Origin: Enterobacter cancerogenus
GTDB taxonomy: Bacteria > Pseudomonadota > Gammaproteobacteria > Enterobacterales > Enterobacteriaceae
Assembly (NCBI GenBank): GCA_000773965.1
Contig: JRUP01000022.1
Coordinates: 104,439-168,438 of the forward strand
DNA: 64,000 bases
Reading direction: 5' to 3'
The notes under the pieces: generated by a model
Told to the model about the DNA's origin: nothing
What the model saw: the letters and a program-made list of their open reading frames with translations, nothing else
The model's database searches: none
Program-made: the position numbers and the translations under genes
Shown: in pieces, positions 19,166 through 28,833 of the stretch
How the letters are laid out: each line of letters begins with the position of its first letter
Numbering within the stretch: position 1 is the stretch's first letter

Positions 19166-19369
19166 ATGAGACACATGATAAGTCAGCTGGGTATCGCGCT
19201 GGCACTGGTCAGCCTGGTAGGCTGTGGCCTGAAAGGACCGCTGTATTTCCCGCCCAAAGATCAGCCGACCAAACAAAACCAGCAGGTCACCCAACAGCAG
19301 CAAAAAGCGGCGCAGGATGCTGACGTTAACGGTTTGGTCACCAGCAAATCGGGTTCAAAGGCGAACTAA
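19166..19369 (+). CDS. lptM: LPS assembly lipoprotein LptM (YifL)
   Basis: Small lipoprotein of 67 residues, the same length as E. coli YifL. It was recently shown to aid oxidative maturation of the LptD/LptE translocon. A signal peptide ends in the lipobox LVGC, and mature Cys is followed by [10 protein letters not shown], the conserved LptM signature. The rest is a polar, glutamine-rich tail. I chose the ATG at 19166 because AGGAAGAG lies about 8 bases upstream; ATG at 19175 is the alternative. It precedes dapF by 29 bases, as in E. coli. Confidence 0.93.
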   Translation: MRHMISQLGIALALVSLVGCGLKGPLYFPPKDQPTKQNQQVTQQQQKAAQDADVNGLVTSKSGSKAN

Positions 19370-19398
19370 TCTCTATGAGTAATCCGGCGGAGCAGAAA

Positions 19399-20223
19399 AT
19401 GCAGTTCTCGAAAATGCACGGTCTCGGCAACGATTTCATGGTTGTGGATGCTGTGACGCAAAACGTCTTTTTTTCGCCGGAACTGATTCGCCGTCTGGCG
19501 GATCGGCATCTGGGGATCGGTTTCGATCAGCTGCTGATCGTCGAACCGCCTTACGATCCGGATCTCGATTTTCATTACCGAATTTTCAACGCCGATGGCA
19601 GCGAAGTGGCTCAGTGCGGTAACGGTGCACGCTGTTTCGCTCGCTTTGTGCGCCTGAAAGGGCTGACCAACAAAAGCGACATCCGCGTGAGTACGCAAAC
19701 CGGGCGTATGGTGCTGAGCGTGACCAGCGATGAGCTGGTGCGTGTCAACATGGGTGAACCCAACTTCGATCCGCAACAGGTGCCGCTGCGCGCCAATAAA
19801 GCGGAAAGCCTGTATCTGCAACGTGTTGCTGAGCAGACCGTGATGTTTGGTGCGGTGTCGATGGGCAATCCGCACTGTGTGATTCAGGTTGAGAGTGTGA
19901 AAACGGCCGCAGTGGAAACCCTCGGTCCGCTGCTGGAAAGCCACGAACGCTTCCCGGAGCGCGCCAACGTGGGCTTTATGGAAGTGGTTAATCCTGAACA
20001 CATTCGTCTGCGCGTGTATGAACGCGGCGCGGGTGAAACCCAGGCTTGTGGCAGCGGCGCTTGCGCAGCCGTTGCCTGCGGCATTCAGCAGGGCATTCTG
20101 GCGGAGAAAGTCCGCGTTGATTTGCCTGGCGGAACCTTGCATATCGCCTGGAAAGGGGCAGGTCAGCCGCTGCATATGACCGGCCCAGCCACACACGTCT
20201 ACGATGGGTTTATTCATCTATGA
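19399..20223 (+). CDS. dapF: Diaminopimelate epimerase
   Basis: Cofactor-independent epimerase making meso-diaminopimelate for peptidoglycan and lysine. Start at the ATG at 19399 ([17 protein letters not shown]) gives 274 residues, the E. coli length, with GGAG suitably upstream. An earlier ATG at 19375 would add eight residues. The two catalytic cysteines are Cys73 in [13 protein letters not shown] and the Cys of [11 protein letters not shown] near residue 217. The stop overlaps yigA by 4 bases. Confidence 0.96.
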   Translation: MQFSKMHGLGNDFMVVDAVTQNVFFSPELIRRLADRHLGIGFDQLLIVEPPYDPDLDFHYRIFNADGSEVAQCGNGARCFARFVRLKGLTNKSDIRVSTQTGRMVLSVTSDELVRVNMGEPNFDPQQVPLRANKAESLYLQRVAEQTVMFGAVSMGNPHCVIQVESVKTAAVETLGPLLESHERFPERANVGFMEVVNPEHIRLRVYERGAGETQACGSGACAAVACGIQQGILAEKVRVDLPGGTLHIAWKGAGQPLHMTGPATHVYDGFIHL

Positions 20224-20924
20224 AAAATGTCGAAGAGCAAACCGACAGCGCGGTTTTGCTGGACGATCAGTCGGTAAGCGCCTTCCTGCGCCAGAACCCC
20301 GATTTCTTTATTCGCAATGCGCGCCAGGTTGAACAGATGATGGTGCCGCACCCGGTGCGTGGCAGCGTGTCGCTGGTGGAGTGGCACATGGCGCGTCAGC
20401 GCAACCACATCCAGCAGCTGGAAGAGGAAATCACGCTGTTGATGGAGCAGGCCACGGCAAACCATCAACTGTTCGATCGTCTGCTGGGGTTACAAGGCCA
20501 TCTTGCCGCGGCGGACAGCCTGCAGGAAATGTTAACGCGTCTGCACCGTTGGGCGCGTGAGTTGGGTCTGGCCGGCGCCAATGTAAGAGTGTTCAACGAC
20601 CACTGGCACATCGGCGCACCTTCTGATTTCACCCAGTTGGGTCTTTCTCGTCAGGCTTTTGAGCCGCTGCGTATTCAACGCTTTGGTGCTGAACATCATT
20701 ACCTTGGCAGCCTGAATGGCCCGGAGTTACTGCTGTTGTTGCCTCAGGCGAAAGCCATCGGGTCGGTGGCGATGTCGCTGATGGGCGAACGGGGTGAACT
20801 TGGCGTGTTGATTTTCAGCAGCCGCGATAACCAGCACTATCAAGCGGGCATGGGCACCTTACTGTTGCAGCATCTGGCGCAAATGCTGCCGGATCTGCTG
20901 TCTCGCTGGATTGAACGCGCATGA
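20220..20924 (+). CDS. yigA: DUF484 family protein YigA
   Basis: Conserved protein of unknown function, 234 residues (235 in E. coli), with the GAF-like DUF484 fold. The N-terminus carries [24 protein letters not shown], then a helical [23 protein letters not shown] segment, followed by a GAF-like domain. It is locked between dapF and xerC by 4-base overlaps at both ends, an arrangement long conserved in enterobacteria. No function can be read from sequence. Confidence 0.92.
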   Translation: MKNVEEQTDSAVLLDDQSVSAFLRQNPDFFIRNARQVEQMMVPHPVRGSVSLVEWHMARQRNHIQQLEEEITLLMEQATANHQLFDRLLGLQGHLAAADSLQEMLTRLHRWARELGLAGANVRVFNDHWHIGAPSDFTQLGLSRQAFEPLRIQRFGAEHHYLGSLNGPELLLLLPQAKAIGSVAMSLMGERGELGVLIFSSRDNQHYQAGMGTLLLQHLAQMLPDLLSRWIERA

Positions 20925-21832
20925 GTGACGTCAGCCCGTTGCAGCCTGCCGTTGAGGGCTTTCTGCGTTATCTGAAAGTCGAACGCCAGCTCAGCCCGTT
21001 GACGCAAAAGAATTACACCCGCCAGTTGCAGACGATGACCGCGATGGCCGATGAGATGAAGATCGCCTCATGGGCACAACTGGAGCCCGCACAGGTTCGT
21101 CAGCTGGCGGCTCGCAGCCGTCGTGCCGGACTCGGGCCCAGCAGTCTGGCATTACGTATGTCAGCAATGCGCAGTTTTCTTGACTGGCAGGTCAGCCAGG
21201 GGATGCTAAGCGCCAATCCGGCCAAAGGCATCTCCACGCCGCGCAATGCTCGTCATCTGCCAAAAAATATGGATGTCGACGAGGTTAACCAGCTGCTGGA
21301 AATCGACCTGAACGATCCGCTGGCGGTGCGCGACCGCGCGATGCTGGAAACCATGTACGGCGGCGGTTTACGTCTGTCGGAGCTGGTGGGCATGGATTGT
21401 CGTCATGTCGATCTCGATGCCGGTGAAGTGTGGGTGTTGGGGAAAGGCAGTAAAGAGCGACGTGTGCCGATTGGTGGCACGGCGGTGACCTGGCTACAAC
21501 ACTGGCTGCCACTTCGTGCAAGCTTCGCGCCGCAGGATGATGCGATGTTTGTCTCCAGTCGCGGCACGCGTATTTCGGCACGTAACGTGCAAAAGCGCTT
21601 TGCCGAGTGGGGCATCAAGCAGGGCGTGGCCAACCATATTCATCCGCATAAACTGCGTCACTCTTTTGCGACCCATTTGCTCGAATCGAGTGGCGATCTG
21701 CGTGCAGTGCAGGAACTGCTCGGGCACGCTAATCTGTCGACCACGCAAATCTATACCCATCTCGATTTCCAGCATCTGGCGACCGTGTACGACGCGGCGC
21801 ATCCACGTGCTAAACGAGGAAAGTCTGAATGA
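20921..21832 (+). CDS. xerC: Site-specific tyrosine recombinase XerC
   Basis: Acts with XerD at the dif site to resolve chromosome dimers under FtsK control. The 303 residues compare with 298 in E. coli. The N-terminal SAM-like domain is followed by a full catalytic set: Arg151 (GLRLSEL), Lys175, His243 and Arg246 ([13 protein letters not shown]), His269 ([11 protein letters not shown]) and the nucleophile Tyr278 (IYTHLDF). Four-base overlaps join it to yigA and yigB. Confidence 0.97.
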   Translation: MSDVSPLQPAVEGFLRYLKVERQLSPLTQKNYTRQLQTMTAMADEMKIASWAQLEPAQVRQLAARSRRAGLGPSSLALRMSAMRSFLDWQVSQGMLSANPAKGISTPRNARHLPKNMDVDEVNQLLEIDLNDPLAVRDRAMLETMYGGGLRLSELVGMDCRHVDLDAGEVWVLGKGSKERRVPIGGTAVTWLQHWLPLRASFAPQDDAMFVSSRGTRISARNVQKRFAEWGIKQGVANHIHPHKLRHSFATHLLESSGDLRAVQELLGHANLSTTQIYTHLDFQHLATVYDAAHPRAKRGKSE

Positions 21833-22545
21833 AGTTCTACCGCCCGCTGGGCCCGATCAAAGCGATCACTTTCGATCTCGACGATACGCTGTATGACAAC
21901 CATCCGGTGATCCTTAAAACCACCGCCGAATCCCACGCCGCGTTGCAAGCCTTCCATCCGGCACTGCGTGAATTCACCCCCGCTGATTATCAGGCGCTAC
22001 GTGACGAACTGCTGGCGCGTGAGCCGGAAATTTACCACGACGTGTCTGAGTGGCGCCGCCGCTCGGTTGAGCTGGCAATGATCAATATTGGCTTATCCGC
22101 TGCTGAAGCCCGTGCCGGTGCCAGCGAAGTGATGGGCGTGTTCCATCAGTGGCGCAGCGAAGTCGAGATGCCAGATGAGACGCACCAAACGCTGACGTGG
22201 CTGGGCGAGCGCGTCCCGCTGGTGGCGATCACCAACGGCAATGCCTGTCCGGAAAAGCTGGGGATCAACCACTACTTCCAGTTCGCCCTGCGCGCTGGCC
22301 CGCACGGCCGTGCTAAGCCGTGGCAGGATATGTATCAGCTGGCGGCTGAGCGTTTGAACATCGCACCTGAGCATATTCTTCATGTGGGCGACGATCTCAC
22401 CACCGATGTGGTCGGTTCAATAAACGCGGGCATGCAAGCCTGCTGGATCAACCTACGCGATGGCAATCTGATGAAGATTGATGATGCGCGTTTGCTGCCG
22501 CACGTCGAAATTCATCAGTTGGCATCGCTGACCTCACTGCTATAA
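21829..22545 (+). CDS. yigB: HAD-family FMN/5-amino-6-(5-phosphoribitylamino)uracil phosphatase YigB
   Basis: HAD phosphatase reported in E. coli to act on FMN and the riboflavin precursor ARPP. The 238 residues match. Motif I is [12 protein letters not shown] near residue 15, motif [10 protein letters not shown], motif III the lysine near HGRAKPW, and motif [14 protein letters not shown]. Last gene of the dapF-yigA-xerC-yigB run; its 3' end holds the uvrD promoter. Confidence 0.94.
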   Translation: MKFYRPLGPIKAITFDLDDTLYDNHPVILKTTAESHAALQAFHPALREFTPADYQALRDELLAREPEIYHDVSEWRRRSVELAMINIGLSAAEARAGASEVMGVFHQWRSEVEMPDETHQTLTWLGERVPLVAITNGNACPEKLGINHYFQFALRAGPHGRAKPWQDMYQLAAERLNIAPEHILHVGDDLTTDVVGSINAGMQACWINLRDGNLMKIDDARLLPHVEIHQLASLTSLL

Positions 22546-22546
22546 T
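22519..22546 (+). promoter_or_regulatory. uvrD promoter
   Basis: TTGGCA at 22519-22524 and a perfect TATAAT at 22541-22546, 16 bases apart, overlapping the end of yigB. The LexA box starts one base after the -10, so LexA would cover the transcription start. Confidence 0.82.
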
Positions 22547-22547
22547 G

Positions 22548-22563
22548 CTGTATGTTCATCCAG
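22548..22563. promoter_or_regulatory. LexA box of uvrD
   Basis: CTGTATGTTCATCCAG fits CTG-N10-CAG, and the position right after TATAAT matches E. coli uvrD, a known SOS gene. The right half also forms one arm of a hairpin, CATCCAGC / GCTGGATG, at 22557-22577 in the leader RNA. Confidence 0.87.
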
Positions 22564-22605
22564 CTAATGGCTGGATGATGGCAGGCATTTCCTGACGCAC
22601 AAATC

Positions 22606-22645
22606 GTAGCGGCACCCTTCATTTTGCGATGAATAGCGCCGCTAC
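22606..22645. repeat. REP-like hairpin in the uvrD leader
   Basis: Perfect 8-base inverted repeat GTAGCGGC / GCCGCTAC enclosing a second stem TTCAT / ATGAA. It has no T tract, so it is not an intrinsic terminator. It resembles intergenic palindromes scattered in Pantoea and Erwinia genomes, recalled rather than searched. Confidence 0.65.
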
Positions 22646-22720
22646 AAATGGTGCGTTGACTGAATGCTGAGAAACCGCATTTCTCAATCCTCCTTTTATT
22701 ATTTTGGCAAAACGGTGCTT

Positions 22721-24883
22721 ATGGACGTTTCTGATCTGCTTAACGGCTTGAATGACAAACAGCGCGAGGCGGTCGCCGCGCCGCGCAGCAATCTGCTGGT
22801 GCTGGCCGGGGCAGGCAGTGGCAAAACGCGCGTGCTGGTGCATCGCATTGCCTGGCTGCTGTCGGTAGAGAATTGCTCGCCTTACTCGATCATGGCGGTG
22901 ACCTTTACCAACAAAGCGGCGGCTGAAATGCGCCATCGTATTGATCAACTGATCGGCACCAGTCAGGGCGGTATGTGGATCGGCACCTTCCACGGACTGG
23001 CGCACCGTTTGCTGCGTGCGCATCATCTTGATGCCAATTTGCCGCAGGATTTCCAGATTCTCGATAGCGACGATCAGCTGCGCCTGCTCAAGCGTCTGAT
23101 CAAAGCCATGAACCTTGATGAGAAGCAGTGGCCTGCACGCCAGGGCATGTGGTACATCAACGGCAAAAAAGATGAAGGGCTGCGACCAAAACACATCGAA
23201 AGCTACGGTAATCCGATTGAACAAACCTGGCTGCGCATCTATCAGGCTTATCAGGAGGCTTGCGATCGCGCGGGCTTAGTGGATTTTGCCGAACTGCTGC
23301 TGCGTGCGCATGAGCTGTGGCTGAACAAGCCGCATATCCTGAATCATTACCGCGAGCGTTTTAGCAACGTGCTGGTGGACGAATTCCAGGATACGAACAA
23401 CATCCAATACGCCTGGATTCGTATGCTGGCGGGCGATACCGGTCGTGTGATTATCGTCGGGGATGACGATCAATCGATTTACGGCTGGCGTGGCGCACAG
23501 GTCGAGAACATCCAGCGCTTCCTGCAGGACTTCCCTGGCGCGGAAACCATCCGTCTGGAGCAGAACTACCGCTCGACCAATAACATCCTGAAAGCGGCTA
23601 ACACGCTGATCGCCAATAATAATGGCCGCCTCGGTAAAGAGCTGTGGACCGATGGCAGTGACGGCGAAAAGATATCCCTCTACTGCGCGTTTAACGAATT
23701 AGACGAAGCGCGCTTCGTGGTAAACCGTATCAAAACCTGGCATGAGAACGGCAATGCGCTGCAGGATTGCGCCATTCTCTACCGCAGCAACGCCCAGTCG
23801 CGCGTGCTGGAAGAAGCGCTGTTGCAAGGCAGCATGCCGTACCGCATTTACGGCGGCATGCGCTTCTTCGAACGTCAGGAGATCAAAGATGCGCTGGCAT
23901 ATCTGCGTCTGATGGCGAACCGCAATGACGATGCCGCGTTTGAGCGCGTGGTGAACACGCCGGTGCGCGGCGTCGGCGATCGCACCCTGGATGTGGTGCG
24001 GCAGACCGCGCGCGATCAGCAGCTCACTTTGTGGCAAGCCACGCGGGAACTGCTGCAAAACAAAGCGCTGGCAGGACGTGCGGCCTCCGCGCTGCAACGC
24101 TTCTGCGAGCTGGTGGATTCATTGGCTACGGAAACCGCCGACATGCCGCTGCACGTGCAGACCGATCGCGTAATCAAAGATTCCGGCCTGTGGATCATGT
24201 ACGAGCAGGAAAAGGGCGAGAAAGGTCAGGCGCGTATCGAAAACTTAGAGGAGCTGGTGACGGCGACGCGTCAGTTCAGCTATCAGGACGAGGACGAAGA
24301 TCTGATGCCGCTGCAGGCGTTTCTGTCGCATGCCGCGCTGGAAGCCGGTGAAGGTCAGGCCGACAAATGGCAGGATGCGGTACAGCTGATGACCATGCAC
24401 TCGGCGAAAGGTCTTGAGTTCACTCAGGTATTTATCGTGGGTATGGAAGAGGGCATGTTCCCAAGCCAGATGTCGCTGGATGAAGGCGGACGTCTGGAAG
24501 AGGAGCGTCGTCTTGCCTACGTTGGCGTCACGCGCGCGATGGAGAAGCTCACGCTGACCTACGCCGAAACTCGGCGCCTTTATGGTAAAGAAGTGTATCA
24601 CCGTCCATCGCGCTTCATCGGCGAATTGCCGGAAGAGTGCGTCGAGGAAGTGCGTCTGCGCGCCAGCGTGAGCCGTCCGGTGAGCCATCAACGCATGGGC
24701 ACGCCAATCACGGAAAACGACAGTGGTTTCGCGCTGGGCCAGCGTGTACGCCATGCCAAATTCGGCGAAGGCACCATCATCAACCTCGAAGGCAGCGGTG
24801 AACACAGCCGTTTGCAGGTGGCGTTTCAGGGCCAGGGCATCAAGTGGCTGGTGGCGGCGTACGCGCGTCTGGAAACGGTGTAG
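22721..24883 (+). CDS. uvrD: DNA helicase II
   Basis: 3'-5' superfamily 1 helicase of nucleotide-excision repair and mismatch repair that also strips RecA filaments. Start at the ATG at 22721 (MDVSDLLNGLNDKQREAVAA) gives 720 residues, the E. coli length; the frame runs open upstream without conservation. Walker A is AGAGSGKT (residues 29-36), motif Ia TFTNKAAAEM, motif II DEFQDTNN near 220, motif III GDDDQSIYGWRGA, motif IV YRS and motif VI VGVTRAM. The tudor-like C-terminus VRHAKFGEGTI is intact. Controlled by the LexA box above. Confidence 0.98.
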   Translation: MDVSDLLNGLNDKQREAVAAPRSNLLVLAGAGSGKTRVLVHRIAWLLSVENCSPYSIMAVTFTNKAAAEMRHRIDQLIGTSQGGMWIGTFHGLAHRLLRAHHLDANLPQDFQILDSDDQLRLLKRLIKAMNLDEKQWPARQGMWYINGKKDEGLRPKHIESYGNPIEQTWLRIYQAYQEACDRAGLVDFAELLLRAHELWLNKPHILNHYRERFSNVLVDEFQDTNNIQYAWIRMLAGDTGRVIIVGDDDQSIYGWRGAQVENIQRFLQDFPGAETIRLEQNYRSTNNILKAANTLIANNNGRLGKELWTDGSDGEKISLYCAFNELDEARFVVNRIKTWHENGNALQDCAILYRSNAQSRVLEEALLQGSMPYRIYGGMRFFERQEIKDALAYLRLMANRNDDAAFERVVNTPVRGVGDRTLDVVRQTARDQQLTLWQATRELLQNKALAGRAASALQRFCELVDSLATETADMPLHVQTDRVIKDSGLWIMYEQEKGEKGQARIENLEELVTATRQFSYQDEDEDLMPLQAFLSHAALEAGEGQADKWQDAVQLMTMHSAKGLEFTQVFIVGMEEGMFPSQMSLDEGGRLEEERRLAYVGVTRAMEKLTLTYAETRRLYGKEVYHRPSRFIGELPEECVEEVRLRASVSRPVSHQRMGTPITENDSGFALGQRVRHAKFGEGTIINLEGSGEHSRLQVAFQGQGIKWLVAAYARLETV

Positions 24884-24942
24884 CACCGTTGCGTTACCTT
24901 GACGACTTTTTCGTCTCAGCGTAACATGCGCGCACTATTATC

Positions 24943-24999
24943 ATGAGAGGACAATGCCTTGGACGCGCCCAGTCGATGCTGGCTCAACCGCCTGTTTAA
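24943..24999 (+). CDS. corL: Candidate corA leader peptide (CorL-like)
   Basis: An 18-codon frame, ATG to TAA, in the 322-base corA leader, ending in Pro-Pro-Val. Salmonella corA is known to have a translated leader peptide, corL, whose translation, including proline codons, governs Rho-dependent termination in the leader. The match here is by position, size and the CCG-CCT pair; I cannot confirm sequence homology. There is no good ribosome binding site, which lowers confidence. An overlapping frame from ATG 24953 has AGAGGA just 2 bases upstream and is an alternative. Confidence 0.45.
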   Translation: MRGQCLGRAQSMLAQPPV

Positions 25000-25011
25000 C
25001 AGGAATAACAT

Positions 25012-25043
25012 CTAAGGCTACCTCAATTCGCGGGTAGCCTTAG
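25012..25043 (+). promoter_or_regulatory. Stable hairpin in the corA leader
   Basis: Perfect 11-base stem CTAAGGCTACC / GGTAGCCTTAG, starting 12 bases after the stop of the candidate leader peptide. No T tract follows, so this is not a simple terminator; it could be a regulatory RNA element. An additional nested hairpin lies right after uvrD (24892-24924, GTTAC/GTAAC outside GACGA/TCGTC). Confidence 0.7.
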
Positions 25044-25205
25044 CGGTTATCAGCGACCTCCCTTTACACTCTCGTCGCACGAGTCAGCACTGATTTACCC
25101 TTGAAGCGAAAGTTTCCGCGTTCAGGCTTTGCCGTGCCCGTTTTGCCTTCGGCATCACGGTGTGCCGCCTTGTCCCATTAAGTCTGCAATGGGGAGTATT
25201 GTGCT

Positions 25206-26159
25206 ATGCTGAGCGCTTTTAAACTCGAACGCGATCGCCTGACGCGCATCGAACTGGAAGATAACAACGACACACTCAACACCTCGGTGTGGGTCGATCT
25301 CATCGAGCCTGACGACACTGAGCGTGATCGTGTGCAATCCGAGCTGGGTCAAAGCCTGGCGACGCGTCCGGAGCTGGAAGACATCGAGGCCTCCGCACGT
25401 TTCTTCGAAGATGAAGATGGTCTGCACATTCACTCCTTCTTCTTCTTTGAAGATGCGGAAGACCACGCTGGCAACTCCACCGTGGCATTCACCATCCGTG
25501 AAGATCGCCTCTATACATTACGCGAGCGCGAGCTGCCGGCTTTCCGCCTTTATCGTATGCGTGCGCGCAACCAGACGCTGACCGATGGCAACGCCTACGA
25601 GCTGTTGCTGGATCTGTTTGAGACGAAAATCGAACAGCTGGCGGATGAGATCGAGAACATCTATAGCGCGCTGGAAAAACTCAGCCGCGTGATCATGGAA
25701 GGGCAACAGGGCGAAGAGTATGATCAGGCGCTGTCGCGTCTGGCGGAGCTGGAAGATATCGGCTGGAAAGTGCGTTTGTGTCTGATGGATACCCAACGCG
25801 CGCTTAACTTCCTGGTGCGTAAAGCCCGTCTGCCAGGCAATCAGCTGGAGCAGGCGCGTGAAATCCTGCGTGATATCGAATCTTTGCTGCCGCATAACGA
25901 ATCGCTGTTCCAGAAGGTGAACTTCCTGATGCAGGCGGCGATGGGCTTTATCAACATCGAGCAGAACCGCATCATCAAGATCTTCTCGGTGGTATCGGTG
26001 GTGTTCCTGCCGCCGACACTGGTGGCATCCAGTTACGGGATGAACTTCGAGTTTATGCCGGAGCTTAAGTGGAGTTTTGGTTACCCTGGTGCGATCACCC
26101 TGATGATCCTCGCGGGTCTGGCACCGTATCTCTACTTCAAACGTAAAAACTGGTTGTAA
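25206..26159 (+). CDS. corA: Magnesium/cobalt channel CorA
   Basis: Pentameric inner-membrane Mg2+ channel. The 317 residues compare with 316 in E. coli. The large acidic N-terminal domain is followed by a long helix (about 150-250) and two membrane segments at the end. The signature YGMN selectivity motif is present ([15 protein letters not shown]), and the C-terminus is the conserved [10 protein letters not shown]. It stands alone behind a long structured leader and is closed by its own terminator. Confidence 0.97.
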   Translation: MLSAFKLERDRLTRIELEDNNDTLNTSVWVDLIEPDDTERDRVQSELGQSLATRPELEDIEASARFFEDEDGLHIHSFFFFEDAEDHAGNSTVAFTIREDRLYTLRERELPAFRLYRMRARNQTLTDGNAYELLLDLFETKIEQLADEIENIYSALEKLSRVIMEGQQGEEYDQALSRLAELEDIGWKVRLCLMDTQRALNFLVRKARLPGNQLEQAREILRDIESLLPHNESLFQKVNFLMQAAMGFINIEQNRIIKIFSVVSVVFLPPTLVASSYGMNFEFMPELKWSFGYPGAITLMILAGLAPYLYFKRKNWL

Positions 26160-26167
26160 CCCTTTCG

Positions 26168-26188
26168 GGGCCGCATTTGCGGCCCTTT
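26168..26188 (+). terminator. Terminator after corA
   Basis: GGGCCGC-ATTT-GCGGCCC followed by TTT, 8 bases after the corA stop. Confidence 0.8.
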
Positions 26189-26253
26189 AAACTGGCGCTG
26201 CATCACAATTCTGCGTAGGCTGTTGTCACTTCTCACTTTCTGATTTCCACCCT

Positions 26254-27306
26254 ATGGCGCGTTTTTCTTTGCGACAGCAGTGGACCATTCTGCTGATTGC
26301 TTCGTTAGTACTGGGGATCATTCTCCAGCTGTTTCACCTTCCTGCTGCACTGCTATTAGGACCGATGATTGTTGGCACCGTGATGGGCTTGTCTGGCGCG
26401 ACGGTGCGTATCGATAAGCGTTTTTTCGTGCTGGCGCAGGCGGTACTGGGTTGCATGATCGGCCAAACCCTTTCTCCCGCTATTCTCTCGCCGCTGCTCA
26501 ACGATTGGCCCGTCGTATTAGCCGTGCTGGTACTGACGCTGGCGGCCAGCGGCTTATCGGGTTTTCTGTTGGTACGCTTTAGTAACTTACCGGGACCGAC
26601 CGGCGCATGGGGATCGTCGCCAGGCGGCGCTTCCGCGATGGTGGCGATGGCCGGTGATTTTGGTGCCGATGTCCGTCTGGTGGCGTTTATGCAGTATCTG
26701 CGCGTGCTGTTTGTGGCGACTGCAGCGGCCGTGGTGGCGCGCATTGGGCTGGGCACCAACGGTGGTGCAGTGGAGCTGGTATGGTTCCCTGCTTTACAAA
26801 GCAGCTTCATCCTGACATTGGTGGTGATGTTCGCGGGCGCCTGGCTGGGACAAAAACTGCGTATCCCTTCGGGTGCGCTGCTGCTGCCCGCGCTGATTGG
26901 TGCGACGCTCCACGGCACCGATGTCGCCACTTTGCAGGTGCCGGAGTGGTTGCTAGCGCTGGCCTATGCATTGATTGGCTGGAGCGTGGGTTTGCGCTTT
27001 ACGCGCCCGATCTTCCTGCTGGCGCTGCGCACCCTTCCGCAAATGCTGGTGTCGATTTTCGGCTTGATGTTGCTGTGTGGTGGATTGGCGTGGATGCTGA
27101 CGCAGGTGTTGCACGTCGATCTGATGACGGCGTATCTGGCAACCAGCCCGGGCGGGCTGGATACCGTGGCGATTATTGCGGCAGGCAGCCGGGTCGATAT
27201 CGCATTTGTGATGGCGTTGCAGACCTTACGCCTGTTCACCATCCTGCTGACCGGCCCGGCTATCGCGCGCTTTATCTCACGCTACGCGCACGCGGGTACG
27301 AGCTGA
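26254..27306 (+). CDS. AbrB-family membrane protein (putative transporter)
   Basis: 350 residues, nearly all hydrophobic, with about 9-10 membrane segments. The sequence is an internal duplication typical of the AbrB family (PF05145): two copies of the pattern LPAALLLGPMIVGTVMG / IPSGALLLPALIGATLHG, and GPTGAWGSSPGGASAMVAMAGDFGADVRLVAFMQYLRVL / TSPGGLDTVAIIAAGSRVDIAFVMALQTLRLFTILLTGP. The family is often misnamed ammonia monooxygenase; it is a membrane protein of unknown substrate. It occupies the site of yigF/yigG in E. coli. No clear ribosome binding site is seen. Its 3' end overlaps that of the convergent rarD by 30 bases. Confidence 0.88.
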   Translation: MARFSLRQQWTILLIASLVLGIILQLFHLPAALLLGPMIVGTVMGLSGATVRIDKRFFVLAQAVLGCMIGQTLSPAILSPLLNDWPVVLAVLVLTLAASGLSGFLLVRFSNLPGPTGAWGSSPGGASAMVAMAGDFGADVRLVAFMQYLRVLFVATAAAVVARIGLGTNGGAVELVWFPALQSSFILTLVVMFAGAWLGQKLRIPSGALLLPALIGATLHGTDVATLQVPEWLLALAYALIGWSVGLRFTRPIFLLALRTLPQMLVSIFGLMLLCGGLAWMLTQVLHVDLMTAYLATSPGGLDTVAIIAAGSRVDIAFVMALQTLRLFTILLTGPAIARFISRYAHAGTS

Positions 27307-28176
27307 GAACGCGATTGCATCAACGATAAATACGGCGAGTGCCAGCCAGATAAAGCCGAAGGTGACCATCTTGTCCGGCGTCAGGCTCTCGCCGTAGAAC
27401 AGCACGGCCAAAAGGAACATCAACGTGGGACCGAGGTATTGGAAAAAGCCCACGGTCGACAAACGCAGACGCGCACAGGCGGCGGCAAACAGCATCAGCG
27501 GAATCGTGGTGACGATGCCCGCCGCGATCAGCTTGAAATTGAGGCTCATTGGATTGGCGCTGAGGTGGCTGGTGGCGCTGTCAGCAAAGCCAAACAAGTA
27601 GATTGCCGCCAGCGGGAATAACCATGCGGTCTCGATCAGCATGCCGCTTTGCGCATCCACCTGGATTTTTTTCCTCAGCAGACCGTAGACGGCAAAACTT
27701 AGCGCCAGCCCCAGGCCAATAATCGGCAGCGAGCCAAATTGCCACAGCTGCACCAGTACGCCAATCGTTGCCAGCAACACCGCCAGCCACTGCAAGCGGC
27801 GGAAGCGCTCGCGCAGGAACAGCATGCCAAACACTACGTTGATCAGCGGGTTGATAAAGTAGCCGAGGCTGGCTTCCAGCATGTGCTGATTATTCACTGC
27901 CCAGATAAACAGCAGCCAGTTGCCGCCAATGGTGACGGCAGTGACGGCCAGCAACAGCACTTTCTTTGGCTGAGCGAGCACCGTGCGCACCTGCTGCCAG
28001 CTCCGGCTCAGGGTAATCAGTACCAGCATAAACAGTGCCGACCAAATCACGCGATGCGTCATGATTTCTGTTGGCGGGACTTCTTTCACCAGCTTGAAGT
28101 AGGCTGGCGCAATGCCCCAGATAAAATAAGCGCCGAGCGCATAGCCAATGCCCTGACGCGTTTGTTGCGTATCCAT
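27277..28176 (-). CDS. rarD: EamA-family permease RarD (chloramphenicol-sensitive protein)
   Basis: Drug/metabolite transporter superfamily protein with about 10 membrane helices; its substrate is unknown. Start at 28176 (MDTQQTRQGIGYALGAYFIWG) gives 299 residues (296 in E. coli) and leaves GGAA 6 bases upstream. Earlier ATGs at 28179 and 28188 are alternatives. Conserved HRVIWSALFM and GGNWLLFIWAVNN segments are present. It follows yigI by 21 bases on the same strand, and its last 10 codons overlap the AbrB-family gene on the other strand. Confidence 0.94.
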   Translation of the reverse strand: MDTQQTRQGIGYALGAYFIWGIAPAYFKLVKEVPPTEIMTHRVIWSALFMLVLITLSRSWQQVRTVLAQPKKVLLLAVTAVTIGGNWLLFIWAVNNQHMLEASLGYFINPLINVVFGMLFLRERFRRLQWLAVLLATIGVLVQLWQFGSLPIIGLGLALSFAVYGLLRKKIQVDAQSGMLIETAWLFPLAAIYLFGFADSATSHLSANPMSLNFKLIAAGIVTTIPLMLFAAACARLRLSTVGFFQYLGPTLMFLLAVLFYGESLTPDKMVTFGFIWLALAVFIVDAIAFSARTRVRVA

Positions 28177-28197
28177 CATGCTTTCCAAAAAAGGTAA

Positions 28198-28668
28198 CTA
28201 GCCAATCAAATAGGTGGCGGTTGCTGTGGCGATATAATCGCCCTGCTGGTTGTGCAGTTCCACTCGCGCTACCGCCACTTTATTGCCGGCGCGTAGCAGG
28301 CTGCTGGTGGCGACAAAGCGATCGCCGCGTCCGGGACGTAAATAATCAACGCGCATATCGATAGTGCCCATGCGCGACAGACGCTGACGCAGTTCCTCTT
28401 CGCTGATGTTTTCCTGACGCGACAGTGCATGACTGACGCACACCAGACCGGCGGCGACATCCAGTACTGAGGCAATCACGCCGCCGTGCAAAATCTGCTG
28501 CGCCGCATTGCCGACCAGCATGGTTTTGTTGGCAAAGCCCAACTCGGCGTAATCCGCTTCGAGTCGATCCAGCTCTAAACCCAGCGCCTGGTTGAAGGGC
28601 ATGTGATAAACAAAGATTTCGCCAATCAGGCGGCGAGCTTCCTGCTGTGACAGCAACGGGGATGACAT
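28198..28668 (-). CDS. yigI: Acyl-CoA thioesterase YigI (hotdog fold)
   Basis: Hotdog-fold thioesterase family protein, 156 residues (155 in E. coli), which has been linked there to medium/long-chain acyl-CoA hydrolysis. Visible features are the hotdog helix segment [18 protein letters not shown] and the strand [35 protein letters not shown]. It is transcribed with rarD and divergent from pldA. Confidence 0.92.
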   Translation of the reverse strand: MSSPLLSQQEARRLIGEIFVYHMPFNQALGLELDRLEADYAELGFANKTMLVGNAAQQILHGGVIASVLDVAAGLVCVSHALSRQENISEEELRQRLSRMGTIDMRVDYLRPGRGDRFVATSSLLRAGNKVAVARVELHNQQGDYIATATATYLIG

Positions 28669-28833
28669 GTTTTCTGCCTTAAGATGTTAAAGAGTTGTGT
28701 ATATTATGCCGCGTTCGCGCGGCTTTCCAGTTTCAGAAATCGGCACTGATCAACCTGTCTCTTTGCGTGTAGAATGGCGTGCTTTTTGAACATGGGCCTA
28801 ATAATGACAACACGCAGTTCCCTGGAGAATGTT

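Noticed and set aside
19366-20217. 283-codon open frame antisense to the whole of dapF
   Set aside because: It mirrors dapF codon structure, resembles no protein family I know, and overlaps a clearly conserved gene. Long antisense frames are common in this GC-rich codon usage.
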